64,000 nt of DNA from Cohnella nanjingensis (lineage in GTDB: Bacteria > Bacillota > Bacilli > Paenibacillales > Paenibacillaceae): the NCBI RefSeq assembly GCF_014212125.1, contig NZ_JACJVP010000025.1, positions 201,449 through 265,448 of the forward strand. Direction: 5' to 3'. A program made the position numbers and the translations under genes. The notes beneath the pieces are model-generated. The model saw only the letters and a program-made list of their open reading frames with translations. It had not been told where the DNA came from and searched no databases. Numbering within the stretch: the stretch's first letter is position 1; each line of letters begins with the position of its first letter. Shown piece after piece: positions 24,627-34,260 of this stretch.

Positions 24627-27422
24627 TTACCATGACACGTCATCCCAGACGGAATACGCGTTGTCTCCTCCCATATGCCGCAGATAAAGCTTGGCTTTAA
24701 CGGCGCCCGCAGGCGCCACAGCCGCAATTTCCATTTGGGTCCACGTCGAGTTGTTGACCCCGGCGGCGCTTCCATCGGTCGAAGGAGTGGCGATCACCTC
24801 ATTGTTCGCGTCCAGGAATTGCAAGTGCATTTTGACCCGGGTATTGTCCGCGGCATTGGATTTCACCCAAGCTTTCGGATTATAGGAAGTACCCGCCGTT
24901 ACGGACAGAACCTGAGTCGCTTCCACGTATGACCCGGCAGGACTGGCTGTCATATTGAGCGCGGACGATCCGCCATGCACGATATCCGTTCGCCTCGTAA
25001 TCCCCGTTCCGTAGGCAATGTTGCTGTAGCCGAGAGTCCAGTAAGTCGGCCGCACGCCGTTGCCCCAGTTTTCAAACCCCGCATTATCCACCGTAGCGCT
25101 CGGAATCCATTGGAGCTTGTGCACGCGATCGTTGCACCACTCGGCCACATAGATCGCATCGCCTCGAATGGCAAGCGCGTCAGGGTAGGACAGGTTGTTG
25201 TTCCCGGTTCCGAAAGTTCCGAAGCTTGTAATATAGTCATAGTTCAGATCGAATACATCCACTCTGTCGTTCCGATAGTCGGCCACATACAGAAAACCGT
25301 TGTCATCAAATTTCACGTCGAGCGGCGCAAACAACATGCCCGGCCCTTCGCCAAATTGTCCAAAGCTGCTGTTGTACGTATAGTCGGGATTATATACATA
25401 GATTTTGTTCTTGCTCGACGAGGCGACATAAATTTTGCCGTCGTGTCGGTTGACCGCGATGCCCGACGCCTGTCCAACGGGAATCGTCCCATAGAACGTT
25501 TTGTCCGCATTAAAGATCGACACCCTGTTGTTGTTCCATTCCGCCACCAAATATCTTCCGTTCGTATCGATGGCCATGTACATCGGATTATCGAACTGTC
25601 CGTTGCCTGACCCGTAGCTGCCGAACGACCAGCCCGTGGACGGACTTGTGCCGTCGTTGTTGAAAATGGTTACCCTGCTGTTGAAGGAATCGACGACGTT
25701 GACCCTGCCTGTGGAGTCCAGCGTAATGCCGTTCGGATAGTTCAGCTGCCCTTGCCCCGACCCGAAGCCGCCTATTTTCCTGAGATAGGCTCCCGACGGA
25801 TCGAACACCTGCACAGTAGAATTAAAAATATCCATCGCGTACAGATTGCCGCTCGCGTCAATATCCAGGCCCGCCGACCTTAGCAACTTCCCGTTGACAA
25901 CCTGTCTCCTGCTGCCGAACGTCGTCGTGCTGTAGGTCGACAAATCGATCATGTAAACACGATCATTGCCCGTATCCGTTACATACAGCTTGTTCAGGGT
26001 CGGATTGACCGCAATGCCTACCGGATTGGTAAAATACTTGCTCCCCGAACCGGACACCGGCGCGGGAGCGCTTGCGCCCGCAAACCATTGCGTGCCCGAC
26101 CCCATGCCCCATTGGAAATTGCCCGACAGATCGAACGCTTGAATCCGGTGATTCCCGGAATCCACAACATAAATTCTGGAATGGACCGTGTCGACGGCTA
26201 CGCCGTACGGACCGTTAAATTGCTCGTTCGCCGTACCGCCGGCTCCGAATTTCGTGTTAAAGGAATTGTCCGCGTTTAGAATTTGAATCCGATTGTTGGA
26301 GTAATCGGCAATATATTTTTTCCCGCTGCCGTCGATCGTCATGTCCATCGGATTCGCAAACTGCCCGTTGCCTGTCCCATAGCTGCCGATCGCGCCTTGA
26401 TACACGCGGTTGGAATCGAATTTCAAAATCTGATGGTTGTACGTATCCGCCACGTAAATGTTATTGGAAGGGTCCGCCGTAATCGAGTGAGGGTAATTGA
26501 ACATATTCGTATTCGAACTGTTGATTTTGCTGTTCCAATTGCTCTCGTTCAAGCTCACCTCATCCCAGGCCACCGTGCCGTAGGTCGTCGCGAATGAACG
26601 AATGTACAGCTTGGCTTTGACTGCGTTTGCGGGAGCCGTGGCGCTGACCGACAGCTTGGTCCAGCCAGAGCTTGTAACGCCGGCCGTAACCCCGTCGATG
26701 AAGGTGCTGGACAGATTATTGCCGGAGGCGTCCTGGTAGTTCAGATAAAACACGAGCTTCGACTTATCCGGATAATCGGACACCGCATAGACGGACGCCG
26801 TATAGGAAACGCCTACCCGAATTTCCGTCGTCCCCGTAACCGCTTCCACGTAAGAGCCGGGAGTGGTAGGGTTCATGCCGAGCGAAAAGCCGTCGCCGGT
26901 TCGATCCCAATCCGTACGCTGAAAAATTCCCGCGGACGTCTGGCTGTACCCTGTCGTGAAACCGTACGGCTGCGCGCTGGAAGTCCAAGTCGGAAACCCC
27001 CCGTACAGAAGGTACGGCCTGTAGCGCCCGATCCGCCCGACATGGGAAAAGTCCGCGTTATACACTTCGGCGATATTGTCGATCGTCGTGAACAGTACTC
27101 TTCCGTTCGTATCCACGGCGACATCCAGCAGATCGTTCGTAAAGCCCGGCGTATCCGGATGCGGAGTGCCGAGCGTGCTTATAAAAGCGCCGTTCGCATC
27201 GAATTTTTGAACCCTTTGCGAGTGCGTATCCGCAACGTAAACCGCGTTCGTGGCGGCATCGATCGCGATGCCGCGCGGCTGAAGCAGAAATCCGCCCGCT
27301 TGATCGGTTCCTCCGATGATCGAGGAGTGGACCAACCGGGGAGCCGCCTCCGCAACGCCGGAAGCAAAAGCCGAAACCATTATACCGATGAGTAGAAGGA
27401 GTGCAGAACGTTTGATTCTCAC
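24627..27422 (-). CDS. Secreted NHL-repeat propeller protein with two CBM-like modules
   Basis: 931 residues. A signal peptide (LLLLIGIMVSAFASGVAEAA) is followed by many NHL repeats (PRGIAIDAATNAVYVADTHS; PHSITADPSNNIYVADTYNH; PNGITLDSTGRVNVVDSFNS), enough for more than one six-bladed propeller. A CBM-like beta-sandwich (about residues 165-300) interrupts the early repeats, and a second related one (NAGFENWGNGVRP...WDDVSW) forms the C-terminus. Both contain SYVEA and AVKAKLYxR blocks, so they are paralogous modules. It probably binds polysaccharide outside the cell; catalysis is not evident. GTG 27422 is preceded by GGGAGG. It is the last gene of the LacI-controlled operon. Confidence 0.8.
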   Translation of the reverse strand: MRIKRSALLLLIGIMVSAFASGVAEAAPRLVHSSIIGGTDQAGGFLLQPRGIAIDAATNAVYVADTHSQRVQKFDANGAFISTLGTPHPDTPGFTNDLLDVAVDTNGRVLFTTIDNIAEVYNADFSHVGRIGRYRPYLLYGGFPTWTSSAQPYGFTTGYSQTSAGIFQRTDWDRTGDGFSLGMNPTTPGSYVEAVTGTTEIRVGVSYTASVYAVSDYPDKSKLVFYLNYQDASGNNLSSTFIDGVTAGVTSSGWTKLSVSATAPANAVKAKLYIRSFATTYGTVAWDEVSLNESNWNSKINSSNTNMFNYPHSITADPSNNIYVADTYNHQILKFDSNRVYQGAIGSYGTGNGQFANPMDMTIDGSGKKYIADYSNNRIQILNADNSFNTKFGAGGTANEQFNGPYGVAVDTVHSRIYVVDSGNHRIQAFDLSGNFQWGMGSGTQWFAGASAPAPVSGSGSKYFTNPVGIAVNPTLNKLYVTDTGNDRVYMIDLSTYSTTTFGSRRQVVNGKLLRSAGLDIDASGNLYAMDIFNSTVQVFDPSGAYLRKIGGFGSGQGQLNYPNGITLDSTGRVNVVDSFNSRVTIFNNDGTSPSTGWSFGSYGSGNGQFDNPMYMAIDTNGRYLVAEWNNNRVSIFNADKTFYGTIPVGQASGIAVNRHDGKIYVASSSKNKIYVYNPDYTYNSSFGQFGEGPGMLFAPLDVKFDDNGFLYVADYRNDRVDVFDLNYDYITSFGTFGTGNNNLSYPDALAIRGDAIYVAEWCNDRVHKLQWIPSATVDNAGFENWGNGVRPTYWTLGYSNIAYGTGITRRTDIVHGGSSALNMTASPAGSYVEATQVLSVTAGTSYNPKAWVKSNAADNTRVKMHLQFLDANNEVIATPSTDGSAAGVNNSTWTQMEIAAVAPAGAVKAKLYLRHMGGDNAYSVWDDVSW

Positions 27423-27447
27423 ATCAATATCCTCCCGTTAATGGAAT

Positions 27448-29856
27448 TCAGTTCCTGTATGAAAATCGTGAATCAGAGTGCGCTCCCCAGATGCAGGAGG
27501 CTTCCACCGGCCCGGCTTCCGCGTGATTTACCTGCGTTCCGTCCGGCAGCACGATGCGAAGCGGCAACGCATCCGGTCTTTCGACTTGAAGGCGGAAACG
27601 GCCGCCGTCCGTATGCCAGCTCACAAGCACCGGGCCGTGTGGCGTCATCGCCGAGCCTTTCGCCCACTTCAAGCCGCACGGCTTGGGCTCGACCGTAATG
27701 CTCCGATAGCCGGGAGCGCCCGGCTTGATCCCCAAAATTTCCGCGGGAAACTCATAAAGCGGAATCGCTCCCCACGCATGGCAATCGCTGCGCTGGGTGA
27801 CCGGGTCTTCCAGCCACGTGGACATGCGCAGCTCCTCCGCCTGATGGCGCCACTCGTCCCACAGCGGGAACGTCCTGTCGTACAGGCCGACGCAAGACAG
27901 CGCGCGGAACAAAAAGAAGCTCATCGCATAGGATACCTTTGGAAGTTTCCTGCCGCCTGACAGCATGTCGCTCATCAGCTTGACAGCCGCTTCCCCCGTT
28001 ACCGTTCCGGAGAGCACGCTCCAGATTTGCGCGTGTTCGCTGACATCGTCCGAATGCGGACCGTCGCGGAACAGCCCCGTCTGCTCTGACCAGCAATGCG
28101 CCCGTACGGCACGCTTGATCGCATCTCCCCTCTCCCTGTACTCGACCGCCGTTTCCCGCCGTCCCGTCCATTCGTTAAGATCCGCGGCCGCCGCAAGCGC
28201 GGCAGCGTACATCAGGCTATATACGGTAATCGGCCCTGTCAGACCGGCTGTCGGCATCCCGAAGGTGGTCTTCCATTCTTCTACCCAATCGACATAAGAC
28301 CAATAAGCGTCCGGACAAGCGCCGACGATGCCGTCCGCCGTAATCCGCCGGTCGAACCAATCCAGCACCGCATCGATGGTCGGCCGATAACGTCGGACGA
28401 AAGCGTCGTCTCCGAAAAATAGGTAGTGGTCGTGCAGCATCAAAATCCAGTAGAGCGAAAAACCGGGAATGACCTGCTGATAAACCGCCGGGTACCGGCT
28501 TTGCAGCATGCCGGATGGCAGCATTGAGCTGTGGAAATCGTGAATGGCCCGGCGAGCCAGACGATCGTCCCCGCTGATGTAATAGGTAAACAAAATTTGC
28601 AGCCGGGTGTCCATAATATATTGAAGCTGCTCATAGAAAGGGCAGTCCTCGTACGTTTCGTGCATGCAACGCCGCAGCGTGTTGATGCTGATCTCCCATA
28701 ACGGCTTCAGCCCATCGTCCGAGCACGCGAAGCTCGTTCGGACCTCCAGCGGGTAGCCGGTTTCGCGATACGCCAAACTGACGATCTCAAGCGGCTCGCC
28801 CCCCGTCTCGACCTCCAACCGGACAAACCGAAACGTGCGAAACCAGAACGGCTCGTAACATTCCGGCGAATTGGTCTTGCCGACTCCGGCGACAGCATAC
28901 CGATCATATTCGCCGAGCAGAACGTTGCCTTCGTGGCGGTCCCGGACGCCTTTGCGGCGCACCTCCAAATCGTCGGTCGGCGGCTCGTAGCATTCCGAGC
29001 AAAGCACCTTCACGACGCTCCCTTCGCCTCCTACCAGCTTGATGGTCAAGTATCCCGTCGTCAGTTCGCCCGCATCCAGTTCCGCCATAAACTTCGTATG
29101 AGGCTCCAGCCGAATGGGGCGATCCGCTGCCGCCGAGGCCGGTCCGCCTTCGGACCTGACAACGGATTTGAACGAAGAATGGTGCTCGAACAGCGGAGGA
29201 ATCGGCCGCTCCGACAGCTGCCAAGGGCTCAACTGCCCCGTAAGAGAATCGGACGTGCCGCTTACGACGACCGCCGGCTCCCAGGACGAGTCGTCAAATC
29301 CGACTCGTTCCCACCCGTGCGGCATCTTCGCCCCGTCGATCCGCTCCACCCCACCGACAAAAAAAGTGAACGGGCCGTGTTCGAACGTTCCCGACTCGTC
29401 CTTCAGGCATTTCCATCGCCCATCGCCGTCGCTGTGAAGCGACGCAATGACGGTCCCGTCCGCTCCATGCAACTCGCCTTCCAGCAGGAAAGCCCCGGCA
29501 CTGGCGCGCCAGACGGATACCGGCCCGTCGCCGAACGAATAAGGCTGTGAATGGCGGTAATGCACGACTTTGGCGGCCAACGTATTTTTCCCGGGGCGGA
29601 GCGATTTCGTGACGTCTACCGTCTCGTAATAGTGGGTTTTCCCGTCGCCTTTGCACGGACCGACGGAGACGGATTCGCCGTTCAGGAACAGCCGGTACCG
29701 GCTGTCTGCGGACACGCGAACGACGAGCTCCCCTCCGTCCTCCGGAACGTCAAACGATCTGCGAAAATAGTACGCCTCCCGGCTTGCTGCAAACGCAGCC
29801 TGAAGCCGGTTTTCTCCCCATATCCACTTGGCGCGCCAGTTGCGGTTCTCTTCCAT
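27448..29856 (-). CDS. GH78-like alpha-L-rhamnosidase, cytoplasmic (second copy)
   Basis: 802 residues without signal peptide, with the same domain order as the gene at 6.6-9.0 kb: beta-sandwich (SADSRYRLFLNGESVSVGPC), LDAGELTTGY, then the barrel signature HETYEDCPFYEQLQYIMDTR and the C-terminal segment PKPCGLKWAKGSAMTPHG. In this copy the run after EQ is LQYIMDTR rather than NQYAGDSQ; the aspartate is kept. It lies in an operon with a sugar ABC importer and an NHL protein (25-nt and 33-nt gaps), so it likely trims rhamnose from imported oligosaccharides. Confidence 0.8.
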   Translation of the reverse strand: MEENRNWRAKWIWGENRLQAAFAASREAYYFRRSFDVPEDGGELVVRVSADSRYRLFLNGESVSVGPCKGDGKTHYYETVDVTKSLRPGKNTLAAKVVHYRHSQPYSFGDGPVSVWRASAGAFLLEGELHGADGTVIASLHSDGDGRWKCLKDESGTFEHGPFTFFVGGVERIDGAKMPHGWERVGFDDSSWEPAVVVSGTSDSLTGQLSPWQLSERPIPPLFEHHSSFKSVVRSEGGPASAAADRPIRLEPHTKFMAELDAGELTTGYLTIKLVGGEGSVVKVLCSECYEPPTDDLEVRRKGVRDRHEGNVLLGEYDRYAVAGVGKTNSPECYEPFWFRTFRFVRLEVETGGEPLEIVSLAYRETGYPLEVRTSFACSDDGLKPLWEISINTLRRCMHETYEDCPFYEQLQYIMDTRLQILFTYYISGDDRLARRAIHDFHSSMLPSGMLQSRYPAVYQQVIPGFSLYWILMLHDHYLFFGDDAFVRRYRPTIDAVLDWFDRRITADGIVGACPDAYWSYVDWVEEWKTTFGMPTAGLTGPITVYSLMYAAALAAAADLNEWTGRRETAVEYRERGDAIKRAVRAHCWSEQTGLFRDGPHSDDVSEHAQIWSVLSGTVTGEAAVKLMSDMLSGGRKLPKVSYAMSFFLFRALSCVGLYDRTFPLWDEWRHQAEELRMSTWLEDPVTQRSDCHAWGAIPLYEFPAEILGIKPGAPGYRSITVEPKPCGLKWAKGSAMTPHGPVLVSWHTDGGRFRLQVERPDALPLRIVLPDGTQVNHAEAGPVEASCIWGAHSDSRFSYRN

Positions 29857-29889
29857 CCTGATGAATGTCTCCCTCTCCCGTTAGGGTCT

Positions 29890-30741
29890 CTATTTGATCG
29901 CGCCGGACACCATTCCTTTGACGAACGTCTTGGCGGACAGCATGTAGGCGACGGCGATCGGAACGATCGAAATCGCTAACGCCGCGAACAGCATCGGATA
30001 GTTCGAATTGTACTGCCCGTAGAACGAAATGAGCCCGAGCGGTACGGTTCTTAGCTCATTGGACTGAATAAAGACAAGCGGCAAGAAAAAGTCGTTCCAT
30101 ATGCCGACCAGATTCAAAATCGCCACCGTCGTCAGAATCGGAGCGGACAGCGGCATCATAACGCTTCTGAAAATTTTGAAATCGCTCGCTCCGTCCAGCC
30201 TCCCCGCTTCTTCAAGCTCAACCGGCAGCGTTCTGAAAAAACCAACCATCAGAAAAATAGAGAACGATTGCGCCGTTGCCGTATAGGTGACAATCAGACC
30301 TGCATACGAATTGAGCAGACCCAGGCTGCGCTCCAACAGGAACATCGGCAATACATACAGCTGCAGCGGGAACATGAAACCGAGCATGAAATAGATGTAC
30401 GCCATGCCGCCCAACTTGTACTTGAACCTCGCAATCGCGTAGGCCGCCATGCTAGAAACGATCAAGATGAAGACCAGCGACAGCGCGGTAATGATGATGC
30501 TATTCTTGAAATAAAGCGAAAAATTCGCGTTCACCCAGGCTTTCTCGAAATTCGCGAAAATCCATCGGCTAGGCAGACCGATTGGATTGGCATAAAAATC
30601 CGCGTCCGACTTCAAAGCGGAGACGAACGTCAGGACGATCAGAATGAGGCTGATCAGCGAGTAAAACGCGATGGGAAACGCCAGAGCGGCCCGGGAGAGC
30701 AGGCTCCCGCTTTTGCCGTTCGACGACGGAATTTTCATCAC
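29890..30741 (-). CDS. Carbohydrate ABC transporter permease, MalG/UgpE-like
   Basis: 283 residues, six predicted helices (AFPIAFYSLISLILIVLTFV first). The EAA loop is ELEEAGRLDGASDFKIFRSV and the end AKTFVKGMVSGAIK is typical of MalG-type permeases. The start is GTG 30741 or ATG 30738. It follows the partner permease by 15 nt. Confidence 0.9.
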   Translation of the reverse strand: MMKIPSSNGKSGSLLSRAALAFPIAFYSLISLILIVLTFVSALKSDADFYANPIGLPSRWIFANFEKAWVNANFSLYFKNSIIITALSLVFILIVSSMAAYAIARFKYKLGGMAYIYFMLGFMFPLQLYVLPMFLLERSLGLLNSYAGLIVTYTATAQSFSIFLMVGFFRTLPVELEEAGRLDGASDFKIFRSVMMPLSAPILTTVAILNLVGIWNDFFLPLVFIQSNELRTVPLGLISFYGQYNSNYPMLFAALAISIVPIAVAYMLSAKTFVKGMVSGAIK

Positions 30742-30756
30742 GGACCGACTCCCTTT

Positions 30757-31689
30757 CTAGTACTCAAGCTCCCGCTTCTGCAGCAGCTTTAATTGAATCA
30801 CCGAAACGACCAAAATAATGAAGAACATGACGAGCGCAATCGCAGTCGCCAGCCCCATGTCCGAGCTTTGCAGGCCGAGCGTCTGGGTAAACGCGGTGCG
30901 GTAATAGAACGTGCCAAGCACATCCGCGCTGAAGTTCGGCTGGCCGTTCTCGCCGGCGATGGCGTATACGATATCGAAGGTGCCAATGCTTCCGATGAAC
31001 GTCAGCACGACATTAATCGTAAAAGACGGCGCCAGCAGCGGGAAAATCATTTTCCGAAACTTCTGAAACTCCGTCGCCCCGTCCATCATCGCAGCTTCCA
31101 ACACCTCTCCGGGAATGGATTGGAGGTTCGCCAGGTACAACATCATATTTACGCCGATCGACTTCCAAATCATAATCAGGACAAGGATAAGCAGAATGAG
31201 GTTTTCCATCCCCAGCCATGGCTGCACCCAGTCCTCCAGCCCGACCTTGTCGAGCAGGTTGTTCAGCAAGCCGATATTCGGCTCGAACACGATCAGGCTC
31301 ATGAACGCAACGGTAACGGTCGAAATCAGCACAGGAAAAAAAATGACGTTGCGATAGATCGCATGCCCGCGCACCTTGCGGTCGAGCGCGTAAGCAAAGT
31401 ACAGCGCAAGCGGCGTCTGTATGATCAACGTGAGCGCAAAAATGTAAAAATTGTGTCCGAGCGCTCGCCAAAACACGGGATAAATGTTCGGATCGGTGAA
31501 CAGCCTGACGTAATTGTTCATGCCGATGAAGCGCGCTTTCCCGAGCCCCGACCACTCGGTCAGACTGTAATAAAACGACGACAGCATCGGATAGACGATG
31601 ATCATCGAATACACGAGCACGGCCGGGAGCAGAAACAGCAGAAACGTCCGAAACGATCTCCGGTTTTGCGCCTTCATTCCACTCTTCAT
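30757..31689 (-). CDS. Carbohydrate ABC transporter permease, MalF/UgpA-like
   Basis: 310 residues, about six helices (FLLFLLPAVLVYSMIIVYPM first). The EAA loop is VLEAAMMDGATEFQKFRKMI. This is the MalF half, pairing with the next gene. GAGGAGG precedes the ATG. A strong hairpin separates it from the binding-protein gene upstream. No ATPase gene lies nearby, so a shared MsmX-like ATPase elsewhere is expected. Confidence 0.9.
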   Translation of the reverse strand: MKSGMKAQNRRSFRTFLLFLLPAVLVYSMIIVYPMLSSFYYSLTEWSGLGKARFIGMNNYVRLFTDPNIYPVFWRALGHNFYIFALTLIIQTPLALYFAYALDRKVRGHAIYRNVIFFPVLISTVTVAFMSLIVFEPNIGLLNNLLDKVGLEDWVQPWLGMENLILLILVLIMIWKSIGVNMMLYLANLQSIPGEVLEAAMMDGATEFQKFRKMIFPLLAPSFTINVVLTFIGSIGTFDIVYAIAGENGQPNFSADVLGTFYYRTAFTQTLGLQSSDMGLATAIALVMFFIILVVSVIQLKLLQKRELEY

Positions 31690-31704
31690 GCAATCCTCCT
31701 CGCC

Positions 31705-31742
31705 GCCGTTCGGCCCGTACCGGATGAAACGGGCCGAACGGC
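31705..31742 (-). promoter_or_regulatory. Intercistronic hairpin between binding-protein and permease genes
   Basis: A perfect 14-bp GC-rich stem GCCGTTCGGCCCGT / ACGGGCCGAACGGC with a 10-nt loop starts about 11 nt after the binding-protein stop. It has no T-tract. Such hairpins protect the upstream message, giving more binding protein than permease. Confidence 0.7.
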
Positions 31743-31753
31743 TGCACGGCTTA

Positions 31754-33097
31754 TTATTTTTTCAATTCCGGAAAATCTTTGTCCACTTGGCCCTGAATAT
31801 CGTCGATCAGTTGGTCGATCGTCTTCTTCCCTGCGAATACGGCTTGCAGCCCGTTCATGAGATAGGTTTGCGGAGTCGGCTCATGCTTGTTGAAATGCAC
31901 GAAATAGAACGTCATCCACTGATTGGCGGAGTTGAAATCGTTAAAGATCGGATCGTCGGCTTTCAGATCCTTGAGCGGCGAAATCAGTGAAAGCTTCGCA
32001 TCGAAGATGCGGTAGAAGTCCGGAGAGGATACGAACTTCGCGAACTTGACCGCTGCTTCCTCCGCTTTCGTTTTCGCGTAAATCGTCAGGCCCGATTCAT
32101 TGTTTGCCGCGCCGACAACCGGATCGCCGGCCTTGAGCGGCGGGAAGTAGAACGCTCCGTATTTCAGATTCGGCGCCGTTTTGATCGAAGAATTGTCCCA
32201 GGAGCCGTCGAAAATCATGGCGGCTTTCCCTTGCTGGAAGCTCAGCTTCGCGGCATCGAAGGAGACGCCTTGGAACAGCTTGCCGTAATAGCCTTTGTCC
32301 GCAAGCTCCTTGATGATAGATACGGCTTTGACGAATTTTGAATCTTTGAAGCTGGACGCGCCCGTCATCGCATCCTCATACCACTGTGGAGTTACGATGG
32401 AAGGGGCAATCGTATATGCTGCAAAAATGTTGTTTACCGTATCTTTCCCGCCATAAGCGACAGGAATGGTGCCGGCTGCTTTCAGCTTCTCGCAAGCCGC
32501 CAAAAACTCGTCGTAGGACTTCGGAATGGAAATGCCATTTTTATCAAAAATGTCTTTATTGTAGTAGACGGCCAGAACGTCTTTGCTGAAGCCCGGCGTC
32601 GCGTACACCTTTCCGTTGATGATGGATGCCGCCATAAATGACGGGTCGAATGCCGATGTGTCGACTTTGCCGTCCAGCTCCAACGCCGCGTTCATGTCCA
32701 CATACTGACCCAGCGCGTTAAATCCGTTCGTGCGGAACAAATCCGGCGCGGTGCCGCCTTGAATCGCCGTTCGGAGTACCGTCGTGTACTGGTCAGAGGG
32801 GTAGTGCGTAAAGGCGACGGTAATTCCCGGATTTTGTTCGGTGAATGCCTTGCCGACGGCATCCCAGCCTTCCTTGTACGAAGGATTGTCCGTCCACACC
32901 TTCAACTCGACAGACTTCTTGCTGCCCGCAGCTTCCGTACTTCCGGACGCGGACGCTCCGGCGCTTGGCGAGGATTCCGCCAGGCTTGCCGCAGGCGATG
33001 AAACTCCGTTCCGATTCGAATTGCCGCAGCCCGTCAAGGTTGCGAATAGCGCGAGAATCAATAATCCAATCATGAATTTGCCGTGCCATTTGCCCAT
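31754..33097 (-). CDS. Sugar ABC transporter solute-binding lipoprotein
   Basis: 447 residues: lipoprotein signal FMIGLLILALFATLTGCGNS (lipobox LTGC), a Ser/Ala-rich linker, then a cluster B-type binding protein (VELKVWTDNPSYKEGWDAVG; GKAAMIFDGSWDNSS). It feeds the two following permeases. ATG 33097 follows AAGGGGACTGGAAA, and the longer frame from 33136 would start inside the operator, so it is rejected. A LacI-type palindrome lies 29 bp upstream. Confidence 0.9.
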   Translation of the reverse strand: MGKWHGKFMIGLLILALFATLTGCGNSNRNGVSSPAASLAESSPSAGASASGSTEAAGSKKSVELKVWTDNPSYKEGWDAVGKAFTEQNPGITVAFTHYPSDQYTTVLRTAIQGGTAPDLFRTNGFNALGQYVDMNAALELDGKVDTSAFDPSFMAASIINGKVYATPGFSKDVLAVYYNKDIFDKNGISIPKSYDEFLAACEKLKAAGTIPVAYGGKDTVNNIFAAYTIAPSIVTPQWYEDAMTGASSFKDSKFVKAVSIIKELADKGYYGKLFQGVSFDAAKLSFQQGKAAMIFDGSWDNSSIKTAPNLKYGAFYFPPLKAGDPVVGAANNESGLTIYAKTKAEEAAVKFAKFVSSPDFYRIFDAKLSLISPLKDLKADDPIFNDFNSANQWMTFYFVHFNKHEPTPQTYLMNGLQAVFAGKKTIDQLIDDIQGQVDKDFPELKK

Positions 33098-33125
33098 TTT
33101 CCAGTCCCCTTTACATTTGAATTCA

Positions 33126-33147
33126 GTTGGATTCACGTGAATCCAAC
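33126..33147. promoter_or_regulatory. LacI-family operator, perfect 22-bp palindrome
   Basis: A perfect palindrome centred on GGATTCACGTGAATCC, extended by three more matching bases on each side. It lies between the LacI gene and the binding-protein start, next to TATAAATAT on the minus strand, so a bound repressor would block transcription start. Confidence 0.8.
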
Positions 33148-33171
33148 TATATTTATAACGTGAATCGCGAA

Positions 33172-33187
33172 GGATTCACGTGTTTCC
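33172..33187. promoter_or_regulatory. Second LacI-family operator, imperfect
   Basis: GGATTCACGTGTTTCC keeps the GGATTCACGTG half and core of the 33126-33147 palindrome. It lies 24 bp away from it, with an extra half-site ACGTGAATC at 33159-33167 between them. Two sites flanking the presumed promoter suggest cooperative repression. Confidence 0.6.
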
Positions 33188-33245
33188 ACCACATCATAAC
33201 ACGATTAAATTTGAAACGCAAGAATGCGCTTACACGAATTTTCCG

Positions 33246-34235
33246 TTATGTCGATTCCCGAACGATTAATTCTGCCGCCAACATTTCTTGTTTCATCAAA
33301 GGTTTCTTTGCCCGGATTTTTTTCACTAAATATTCGGCCGCGACTTCTCCCAGCCGCGAAACGGGGAAGCGCAGCGCAGAAACGGGAGGATCGAAATAAT
33401 TGAAAATTTCTCTGTCGAACAAGGAGAGAACCGCCATATCGGCAGGAATCGAAATGCCGCGGTCCTTCAGCCCTTTGATCACTCCCACAATATTGGAATC
33501 GCTGAAGCCAAGAACGGCCGTCGGCCGCTCGGCCAATGCCAGCATTTGGCCCGCCGCGTGATATCCCGACTCGGCGGACATTCCGGATTCGAGCACATAT
33601 TCCGGGCGGTAGGCCGCTCTTGCCTCGAGAAGCGCTCTTTTGTACCCTTCGACCCAGGCCTTGAACGGATAATCCTCCAACTCCCCCGCGCTAATGCACG
33701 CGATGCGCTGATGGCCGATTTTCAGCAAATACTGCGTTGCCTTGTAGGTTGCTCCCTCGTCGTCGAAAGTGACGTAATCTTCCGCCTCGTCCAGCTTGCC
33801 CATGGCGACAAACGGGATTCGCGTGTCTTTCAGCATTTGCAGCGTATCGCTTCCTTTGTAGCTCGGCGTAATGATAATGCCGGCGACGCGCAGTTCCTGA
33901 AAGCCTTTAATGGCGCTTTTTTCTTTGTCCGGCACGTTTTCGCTATTCGATACGATGACGCTGTAGCCCTTTTTTCTGACCGTCTCTTCGACCGCTTTCG
34001 TAAATTCGGAAATTAGCGGCAATGAAATATCGGTCGCGATGATGCCGATAAACCTGTTATCTTTCATCGCCAAGTTCCGAGCGTTCACATTGACGACATA
34101 ATTGTGCTCGGCGGCGATCCGTTTGATCTTGTCCTTCAGCTCCTGGCTGATTTTCGGTTTATCGTGAAGCGCCTTTATAACCGTCGTATGAGAAACGCCG
34201 GCGATTTTGGCGATATCTTTTACCGTGATATTCAC
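33246..34235 (-). CDS. LacI family sugar-responsive repressor
   Basis: 329 residues. The LacI helix-turn-helix is at the N-terminus (TVKDIAKIAGVSHTTVIKAL, with hinge NYVVNVNARNLA), followed by a periplasmic-binding-protein-like sugar domain (RFIGIIATDISLPLISEFTK; YVTFDDEGATYKATQYLLKI; TAVLGFSDSNIVGVIKGL). It lies directly upstream of, and in line with, the importer operon. Copies of one palindrome occur before both its own gene and the operon, indicating autoregulation and local control. The inducer is probably an imported sugar. Confidence 0.92.
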   Translation of the reverse strand: MNITVKDIAKIAGVSHTTVIKALHDKPKISQELKDKIKRIAAEHNYVVNVNARNLAMKDNRFIGIIATDISLPLISEFTKAVEETVRKKGYSVIVSNSENVPDKEKSAIKGFQELRVAGIIITPSYKGSDTLQMLKDTRIPFVAMGKLDEAEDYVTFDDEGATYKATQYLLKIGHQRIACISAGELEDYPFKAWVEGYKRALLEARAAYRPEYVLESGMSAESGYHAAGQMLALAERPTAVLGFSDSNIVGVIKGLKDRGISIPADMAVLSLFDREIFNYFDPPVSALRFPVSRLGEVAAEYLVKKIRAKKPLMKQEMLAAELIVREST

Positions 34236-34260
34236 TTTCCGTTCTCATTCCTTCGATTTT

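Noticed and set aside
30793..31860. 355-codon plus-strand frame
   Set aside because: Exact antisense of the MalF-like permease and SBP genes; rich in Arg/Gln/His/Asp, as mirror frames of hydrophobic genes are.
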